DNA of 11,441 nt from Nitrospiraceae bacterium. Lineage in GTDB: Bacteria > Nitrospirota > Thermodesulfovibrionia > Thermodesulfovibrionales > UBA1546. The stretch's first letter is position 1; each line of letters starts with the position of its first letter. A model generated the notes under the pieces. It was not told where the DNA came from. It did no database searches and saw nothing but the letters and a program-made list of their open reading frames with translations. A program made the translations under genes and the position numbers. This document shows positions 6,955 to 11,441 of this stretch, piece after piece. The stretch is from positions 1 through 11,441 of the forward strand of contig DOHC01000019.1 of NCBI GenBank assembly GCA_003535475.1. The letters are read 5' to 3'.

Positions 6955-7785
6955 ATGTTCATCGCTGGGCTTACAGGGAATTACGGCATGGGGAAAAGCG
7001 CTGTGCTTCAGATGTTCAGGGAGCTTGGCGCAGTTACGATTGACGCCGACTGGGTTGTCCAGCAGCTTCTCAGGGAAAAACAAGTCCTAAAAAAGATAAA
7101 AACACTTTTGGGCGCAGGCGTCTTTGATAAAAAAGGCTATCTTGACAAGAGCAAAATCGCTCAAAGGATTTTCAGGAATAAATCACTGCGGCTTAAGCTT
7201 GAGGACCTTCTTCATCCATTAGTCTTTGAAAGGATTGACGATTTCTTTAGAAAAACTAAAAACGGAAAGAAGGTTTTTATCGTAGAAGCTCCTTTGATAT
7301 TTGAGAGGGAATACGAAGGAAGATTTGATAGGATGATTACGGTATTTACAAAAGAAACCACCGCAATTAACAGGCTCTCCATGCACGGCATATCGCCAAA
7401 GGAGGTAGTTGAAAGGCTCAAATGCCAGCTTCCGATAAAGGAAAAGATAATGAGGTCTGATTATAAGATAGATAACAGCGGGCTTCCTGAAAAGACAAAA
7501 AAATATGTTACAGCTGTTTACAAAGAGCTCTTAAAAGAGGCGAAAGCCAAAAACCTTATTCTTGAAGGCAGGGTTGACAGGGCTGCAAAAATCCTCGGAA
7601 AGCCTTTTTCAATAGAAGGGACAGTCATTAAAGGCGCAGGCAGAGGAGAAAAACTCCTTCATACGCCTACTGCGAATTTGGCTGTTGAAAAATCAGTGCC
7701 TTTAAAAGAGGGAGTTTATGCCGTGAAAGTATCCTATTCACCCATTCACCCATTCACCCATTCACCGATTCACCCATTCACCTAA
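6955..7785 (+). CDS. coaE: Dephospho-CoA kinase with a C-terminal riboflavin-kinase fragment and repeat tail
   Basis: Residues 1 to about 198 are a complete CoaE, which phosphorylates dephospho-CoA with ATP in the last step of coenzyme A synthesis. Visible features are the P-loop [11 protein letters not shown] (5-15), IDAD (29-32), HPLVF (87-91), VEAPLIFE (110-117) and [19 protein letters not shown] (158-176). The reading frame then runs on without a stop into about 59 residues of a riboflavin kinase domain (201-259), and ends in 17 residues encoded by an 8-bp repeat array (SPIHPFTH cycle) and a chance TAA. A normal CoaE ends near residue 200. The start at 6955 puts the P-loop at the usual distance; an ATG at 6940 would add five residues. 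Neither has a good Shine-Dalgarno. The kinase part is probably functional; the tail looks like the product of rearrangement or mis-assembly. Confidence 0.88.
   Translation: MFIAGLTGNYGMGKSAVLQMFRELGAVTIDADWVVQQLLREKQVLKKIKTLLGAGVFDKKGYLDKSKIAQRIFRNKSLRLKLEDLLHPLVFERIDDFFRKTKNGKKVFIVEAPLIFEREYEGRFDRMITVFTKETTAINRLSMHGISPKEVVERLKCQLPIKEKIMRSDYKIDNSGLPEKTKKYVTAVYKELLKEAKAKNLILEGRVDRAAKILGKPFSIEGTVIKGAGRGEKLLHTPTANLAVEKSVPLKEGVYAVKVSYSPIHPFTHSPIHPFT
7555..7731 (+). pseudogene. ribF: Fragment of bifunctional riboflavin kinase/FAD synthetase (RibF), flavokinase part
   Basis: [20 protein letters not shown], followed by [15 protein letters not shown], the PTANL motif (residues 238-242 of the fused protein) and GVYAVKV, is the start of the flavokinase domain that makes FMN from riboflavin. 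The FAD-synthetase domain that normally precedes it is missing, as is the second half of the flavokinase with its conserved acidic residue, because the frame enters the 8-bp repeat at 7736. The fragment is in frame with coaE. It cannot be an active kinase by itself. RibF is normally essential, so an intact copy should exist elsewhere if this is real sequence. Confidence 0.8.
7736..7783 (+). repeat. Array of six 8-bp units at the ribF/queA junction
   Basis: Six consecutive 8-bp units: three ATTCACCC, then one ATTCACCG, one ATTCACCC and one ATTCACCT. The array is the exact boundary between sequence coding for RibF and sequence coding for QueA, and is open in the frames of both. The same unit family occurs in the radical SAM gene at 2161-2241 and 3365-3396. 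Confidence 0.95.
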
Positions 7786-7994
7786 TCCGCGGTTATACAA
7801 ACATATTCATCTACCCAGGTTATGAGTTCAGGGTTGTTGACTCCCTTATAACTAATTTTCACCTCCCCGGTTCAACGCCGCTTATGCTGGCCTCTGCCTT
7901 CTGCGGCGCTGAAAAACTGAGCGGCTCATACAGCATTGCCGTGAGTCAAAAATATAGATTTTTCTCATACGGCGATGCTATGCTTATTCTGTGA
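7785..7994 (+). pseudogene. queA: 3' fragment of S-adenosylmethionine:tRNA ribosyltransferase-isomerase (QueA)
   Basis: Starting directly after the repeat, one frame reads [19 protein letters not shown], then [19 protein letters not shown] and [15 protein letters not shown], ending at TGA 7992-7994. This is the highly conserved C-terminus of QueA, the enzyme that adds the ribosyl part of SAM to preQ1 in tRNA to make epoxyqueuosine. Only about 69 of the usual 340 or so codons are here, with no start codon, so it cannot make enzyme. The frame stays open back through the repeat array, which fits a former in-gene repeat copy located just before the IFIYPGY segment. The next gene starts 1 nt after its stop, so queA was probably the upstream member of the SPOR-phoH operon. 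Confidence 0.9.
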
Positions 7995-7995
7995 A

Positions 7996-8652
7996 ATGAA
8001 ACACAGCAGCCTTAAAGCAAAACGGAAAACAGCCTTGCCGGACAGGAAATTTATCATAGCTATTATTGTAGTTACCTCTGCGCTGAGTTTCAGCCTCGGT
8101 TATTTTGTAGGAGGTGCAGGAGAAAAGGGAAAACAATATGGAAATCAGGCAATCGCAGTTCCGAAACTTGAGGCGGTTCCTCAGGTTCAGGAGCAGGCTG
8201 CTCCATCTGACGCACCTCGGATCGCAACTCCGTCTCAGCCTGTGATCGCTGCAGCAGGCGACTCTCTCCCTCAAAAACCTCTGACTGTTCAGCCTGCTGT
8301 TCAAAAAGAGCCTGCCGAACACAAGGTTGAAACTGATAACTCTCATCAGGATGATGTAAAATATACTGTTCAGGCCGGCGCATTCAAAAACTTGAAGGAA
8401 GCAGAAACGCTCAAGCACAAACTTGAAACTAAAGGGTACAAGGCATACATAAAAAAATATGCTAAATCCAAAAACCCGAAATTATATAAAGTAAGAACAG
8501 GAGAATTTGGTGTCAAGGAAGAAGCCGCAGCGTTTGCGCTCAAACTGAAAAATGAAGGGCTGAAGGCTTTTGTAACCCTGAAAAACGAAGAGGCTCACTG
8601 GGATAAAAATTCATCCCATCCCGGCGCCGCCAAAAAGGAGAACATACGGTAA
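7996..8652 (+). CDS. Membrane-anchored SPOR-domain protein
   Basis: 218-residue inner-membrane protein with a short basic cytoplasmic N-terminus, one transmembrane segment at about 19-38 (FIIAIIVVTSALSFSLGYFV), a Pro/Gln/Ala-rich periplasmic linker (about 45-118) and a C-terminal SPOR domain at about 121-195 (VKYTVQAGAFKNLKEAETLK to GLKAFVTL). SPOR domains bind denuded peptidoglycan and usually target proteins to the division site; the specific role here is unknown. ATG at 7996 lies 1 nt after the queA stop. An in-frame ATG at 7975 is inside queA coding sequence and would put cysteines before the basic stretch, so I prefer 7996. No strong Shine-Dalgarno is seen, consistent with coupling to queA translation, which is now broken by the truncated upstream gene. 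Its stop touches the phoH start. Confidence 0.85.
   Translation: MKHSSLKAKRKTALPDRKFIIAIIVVTSALSFSLGYFVGGAGEKGKQYGNQAIAVPKLEAVPQVQEQAAPSDAPRIATPSQPVIAAAGDSLPQKPLTVQPAVQKEPAEHKVETDNSHQDDVKYTVQAGAFKNLKEAETLKHKLETKGYKAYIKKYAKSKNPKLYKVRTGEFGVKEEAAAFALKLKNEGLKAFVTLKNEEAHWDKNSSHPGAAKKENIR
8635..8640 (+). promoter_or_regulatory. Ribosome binding site of phoH
   Basis: AAGGAG, inside the end of the SPOR gene, lies 8 nt before the codon GTA at 8649. That is ideal spacing and indicates where translation of phoH should begin, although no standard start codon stands there. Confidence 0.7.
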
Positions 8653-9611
8653 CAATAGAGATAGAACTTGACAGCGAAAAGGAATTAACCTTCCTTTACA
8701 GCGGATTTGACAAAAACCTCAAACTTATAGAAGAGGCTTTCAATATAACTACAAGCTTCAGAGGGAATAAGATATTTATTCAGGGAGAACCCGAGCCTGC
8801 TGCAGAAGCTGAAAAGCTCATAAACGAGCTGCGCTCCATAAGTGAGGATGGTTATCTGCTTAAGCCTGAAGACATCAGTTACGCAATAAGATCAGCGGCA
8901 GCCGGACATAAGACATCCCTCAAAGATTTATTCCTGAACAATATACCTGTGTCTTCAAAAAAGAAATTTATCATACCGAAAACCGAGACCCAGAGGCAGT
9001 ATATTGAAGCTATGCGCAATTATGATATTGTTATAGGAATAGGGCCTGCAGGCACAGGCAAGACCTACCTTGCGATGGCAATGGCAATAAACGCCCTTCT
9101 GAAAAAACAGGTGAGCAGGATAGTTCTTGCGCGGCCTGCTGTGGAAGCAGGAGAAAAACTTGGCTTTCTGCCGGGCGACATGTATGAAAAGGTTAACCCT
9201 TACCTGAGGCCCCTTTATGATGCCCTTTTTGATATGATAGAGGCGGAAAAGGGAAGCAAATTTATTGAGCGTGGTATCATAGAGATTGCGCCGTTAGCTT
9301 TTATGAGAGGACGCACATTGAATGATTCCTTTATAATCCTTGATGAGGCGCAGAATACAACATCGGAGCAGATGAAGATGTACCTTACAAGGCTGGGATT
9401 TAACTCAAAGACCGTAATTACAGGGGACATAACACAGATTGACCTGCCGTCAGGGAAACTGTCAGGATTGATAGAGGCTGAAAAAATACTGAATGACATA
9501 GAGGGCATAAAAGTTATATATTTTTCCGAGAAAGATGTCGTAAGACATAAGCTCGTTCAGGAAATAGTAAGGGCGTATGAAAGATATGAAAAACGGCACA
9601 CAGAAAATTAG
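8649..9611 (+). CDS. phoH: PhoH-like ATPase, with no canonical start codon in place
   Basis: P-loop ATPase of the PhoH/YbeZ family, linked to RNA metabolism together with YbeY, whose gene lies two downstream. Counting from 8649 the protein has 320 residues, the usual length. The N-terminal KH-like domain (about 1-95) begins TIEIELDSEKELTF and includes PEDISYAIRSA; the ATPase has Walker A GPAGTGKT (132-139), Walker B FIILDEAQ (228-235) and GDITQIDLP (259-267). The N-terminal domain requires a start near 8649, but the frame has a stop at 8604-8606 and no ATG, GTG or TTG before GTG at 8949, which would delete that domain. The codon 8 nt after AAGGAG is GTA. One A-to-G change would give GTG and a classic GTGA start/stop overlap with the SPOR gene. 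The end overlaps the HD gene. Confidence 0.92.
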   Translation, partial: VTIEIELDSEKELTFLYSGFDKNLKLIEEAFNITTSFRGNKIFIQGEPEPAAEAEKLINELRSISEDGYLLKPEDISYAIRSAAAGHKTSLKDLFLNNIPVSSKKKFIIPKTETQRQYIEAMRNYDIVIGIGPAGTGKTYLAMAMAINALLKKQVSRIVLARPAVEAGEKLGFLPGDMYEKVNPYLRPLYDALFDMIEAEKGSKFIERGIIEIAPLAFMRGRTLNDSFIILDEAQNTTSEQMKMYLTRLGFNSKTVITGDITQIDLPSGKLSGLIEAEKILNDIEGIKVIYFSEKDVVRHKLVQEIVRAYERYEKRHTEN

Positions 9612-11106
9612 CAGGAAGATTGACATAAAAAAATATTTACTCCTGATTGTCTTTGGATTCTTATCAGCCATTGCAATACAGGAGAGAGCCGGCGCTGAAC
9701 GTTTTGCAGGAGGGATGCTTGCAGCGTGTCTGCTTTTAGTCATCCTATACAGGGACATACTGCGGTATAAACCTGCTTATTTAAAAAACTACAACATGCT
9801 CGTCCTTCTCGGCTTTATGATTGTCAGCACGCTTCTCCTCGGAAGATTCTTTGAGTATATTCTGGTGAATCTTGCACGCGGAATCGGACTGGCGCCCATA
9901 GAAATCACATTGTTCGGCATACCGATAGCAGCAGGCGCAATGCTCGTTACTCTTTTATTTGATTTTCACACCGCAATAGTATTTTCCTTTGTAGTGAGCC
10001 TCTTAAGCGGGCTGTGGCTAAACAGCGCAATATTCCCGGTATATGCCTTTGTAGGAAGCCTTACTGCCGCATTCAGCGTTATAAGATGTAAACGGCGGTC
10101 AGCGCTCTTGATGGGTGGGTTTTATGTCGGAGTGATAAACGGCAGCACTGCAAGCATCCTGCTGCTTTTTACAGGAGAGTTTTTTTCTGCTAAGGCATTC
10201 CCCGCACTAATGTTTGCGCTGTCCTCAGGGATAAGCGTCACGGCAGTTGTCTCTGTAATGTTGCCCCTTCTTGAATACACGTTCAAAGTCACAACTGACA
10301 TAAGCCTTCTTGAACTCCTTGATATGGAACATCCGCTTATGAAAAACCTCATGATAACAGCTCCTGGGACATATCACCACAGCATTATTGTGGGCAATCT
10401 TGTTGAGGCTGCAGCAGAGGCAGTAGGCGTTAACCACCTGCTCGCAAGAGTCAGCTCTTATTACCACGATATAGGCAAGATCAAGATGCCTGGATATTTT
10501 GTTGAAAACCAGAGCAATTCTCTGAGCAAACATGAGAATCTCACTCCGCACATGAGCAGCATGGTAATAGTTTCACATGTAAAGGAAGGAGTGGAGCTTG
10601 CAAGACAGCATAAACTCCCGCAGCCGATTATAGATATAATAGAGCAGCATCACGGCACAAGCCTGATGACTTTTTTTTATCAGAAGGCAAAAGGCCGGAG
10701 GGATGAGAACGAACCTCCTGAAGAAGAATATAAATATCCGGGGCCTAAACCTCAGACACGCGTAGCTGCGCTCGTTATGATGGCAGATGCTGTTGAGGCT
10801 GCGTCAAAGGTTTTAAACGATCCAACTCCTGCAAGGGTTGCTGCGCTTGTTGACAAGATTATAAACCATATATTCCTTGAAGGACAGCTTGACGAATGCG
10901 AACTCACATTGAAAGACATATCAGAGATAAAGAAACATTTTTCATACATACTCACAGGAATCCTGCACAAGAGAATAGATTATCCAGGGTTTAATTTCAA
11001 TGGCGGCTCTTCAAAATCTCAGGAAGCACAGAGGCAGATTAATGAAGGTTCTAATACAGAACAGGCAAAAACTGACAAAGATAAATCAGCAAAAGATAAA
11101 GCGTGA
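9577..11106 (+). CDS. 7TM-HD family cyclic-di-nucleotide phosphohydrolase-like protein (PgpH/YqfF type), short form
   Basis: Membrane protein of 509 residues. An N-terminal transmembrane helix (about 19-36) is followed by further helices at about 45-60, 73-96, 108-127, 130-149, 153-170, 177-199 and 210-230. A cytoplasmic HD phosphohydrolase domain comes next, with HHSIIVGN (His267/268), YYHDIGK (His297, Asp298), SHVKEGVELA (His334), EQHHGT (His358/359) and MADAVEAA (Asp404). Relatives such as Listeria PgpH degrade c-di-AMP. The large extracellular 7TMR-HDED domain normally placed between the first helix and the 7TM unit is absent: only about six residues (ERAGAE) lie there. The start is ATG 9577, or ATG 9586 three codons on; either overlaps phoH. 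The C-terminus is polar and Lys-rich because it overlaps the ybeY start. Substrate is inferred from the family. Confidence 0.88.
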   Translation: MKDMKNGTQKISRKIDIKKYLLLIVFGFLSAIAIQERAGAERFAGGMLAACLLLVILYRDILRYKPAYLKNYNMLVLLGFMIVSTLLLGRFFEYILVNLARGIGLAPIEITLFGIPIAAGAMLVTLLFDFHTAIVFSFVVSLLSGLWLNSAIFPVYAFVGSLTAAFSVIRCKRRSALLMGGFYVGVINGSTASILLLFTGEFFSAKAFPALMFALSSGISVTAVVSVMLPLLEYTFKVTTDISLLELLDMEHPLMKNLMITAPGTYHHSIIVGNLVEAAAEAVGVNHLLARVSSYYHDIGKIKMPGYFVENQSNSLSKHENLTPHMSSMVIVSHVKEGVELARQHKLPQPIIDIIEQHHGTSLMTFFYQKAKGRRDENEPPEEEYKYPGPKPQTRVAALVMMADAVEAASKVLNDPTPARVAALVDKIINHIFLEGQLDECELTLKDISEIKKHFSYILTGILHKRIDYPGFNFNGGSSKSQEAQRQINEGSNTEQAKTDKDKSAKDKA

Positions 11107-11441
11107 TTCAGCGGCATTGCTCCGGCTTCTCGGACTGAAAGATGCAGAACTCAGCATTCTGCTTGTTGATGACAGCAGGATGAGGAGATTGAACCATAAA
11201 TACCGCGGCATTGACAGGACTACGGATGTGCTCTCATTTCCGCAGCAAAACAGTTACGAGTTAAAAGTAACGAGTAACGCGTTAAAAAATAAAAGAGAGT
11301 CCTTAGACTCGTCACTCGTCACTCGTCACTTGCCACTGCCCTTGGGTGATGTCGTGATAAACCTTCAGGCAGCCAAGAGGCAGGCAATTGAGCATGGGCT
11401 GTCATTCAATGAAGAGTTAAGATGGCTTCTTGTTCATGGAG
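11042..11441 (+). CDS. ybeY: Endoribonuclease YbeY (5' part, cut by the window end)
   Basis: Metal-dependent endoribonuclease needed for 16S rRNA 3'-end maturation and ribosome quality control. The reading begins MKVLIQNRQK at ATG 11042, with AGAGG 7 nt upstream, and continues with LSILLVDDSRMRRLNHKYRG, then IDRTTDVLSFP, LGDVVINL and RWLLVHG; the metal-binding histidines start at this last His and the rest lies beyond the window. The first 65 bp overlap the end of the HD gene in another frame. Between LSFP and LGD, where YbeY usually has only a few residues, there are about 30 extra residues (71-100) encoded by a 7-bp repeat element. The insertion is in frame, so the protein is probably still functional with a longer loop. 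Confidence 0.92.
   Translation, partial: MKVLIQNRQKLTKINQQKIKRDSAALLRLLGLKDAELSILLVDDSRMRRLNHKYRGIDRTTDVLSFPQQNSYELKVTSNALKNKRESLDSSLVTRHLPLPLGDVVINLQAAKRQAIEHGLSFNEELRWLLVHG
11252..11341 (+). repeat. In-frame 7-bp repeat element with inverted arms, inside ybeY
   Basis: The right arm (11307-11341) has three perfect ACTCGTC units followed by ACTTGCC and ACTGCCC. The left arm (11252-11286) is made of 7-bp units of the opposite sense: AGTTACG, then AGTTAAA, two AGTAACG and a degenerate CGTTAAA. About 20 bp of A-rich sequence separates the arms. The motif ACGAGT on the left pairs with ACTCGT on the right, so it could form a hairpin. The right arm encodes SSLVTRH. The layout matches the 8-bp element at 2161-2241 although the unit is different. 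Confidence 0.88.

Noticed and set aside
7736..7783. CRISPR-like array
   Set aside because: Units are 8 bp with no spacers, and no cas genes are present.
8949..9611. PhoH starting at GTG 8949
   Set aside because: This would remove a clearly conserved N-terminal domain that is open and in frame from 8649, and no ribosome binding site precedes 8949.

Overview
The window looks like chromosome from a Gram-negative, anaerobe-type bacterium. A Nitrospirota or Desulfobacterota relative is my best guess. It rests on gene neighbourhood and protein style (the fused radical-SAM protein next to RNase G, the [12 protein letters not shown]-loop of CoaE, a SPOR-domain envelope protein), not on a database match.

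Left block, minus strand (62-3987): a fused radical-SAM/DUF2344 protein followed, with a 19-bp overlap, by ribonuclease G (rng). Middle block (about 4040-6750): an AT-richer restriction-modification island. A perfect-consensus sigma70 promoter lies ahead of a putative type II endonuclease and a cytosine-C5 methyltransferase on the plus strand, and a convergent vsr mismatch endonuclease overlaps the methyltransferase tail by 4 bp. The three form one functional set: methylation, cutting, and repair of the T:G mismatches left by deaminated 5-methylcytosine.

Right block, plus strand (6955-end): coaE read-through into a fragment of riboflavin kinase (ribF), an array of 8-bp repeats, a 3' fragment of queA, then a tightly overlapping run of a SPOR-domain protein, phoH, a 7TM-HD phosphohydrolase and ybeY (cut by the window end). 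PhoH, the HD protein and YbeY form a familiar conserved cluster linked to RNA metabolism and nucleotide signalling.

The unusual feature is a family of short-period repeats inside coding sequence at four places: 2161-2241, 3365-3396, 7736-7783 (8-bp unit ATTCACCC) and 11252-11341 (7-bp unit ACTCGTC). Three are in-frame insertions in linkers or loops of otherwise normal proteins. Two have opposed arms of inverted units. The unit lengths (8 and 7) are not multiples of three, so the repeat reads open with the same cyclic peptide in all three frames on one strand and contains stops on the other. In the inverted arms, the units whose phase would produce an in-frame stop carry TTA instead of TAA or TGA. 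The fourth copy joins truncated ribF to truncated queA, which suggests recombination or an assembly mis-join between repeat copies.
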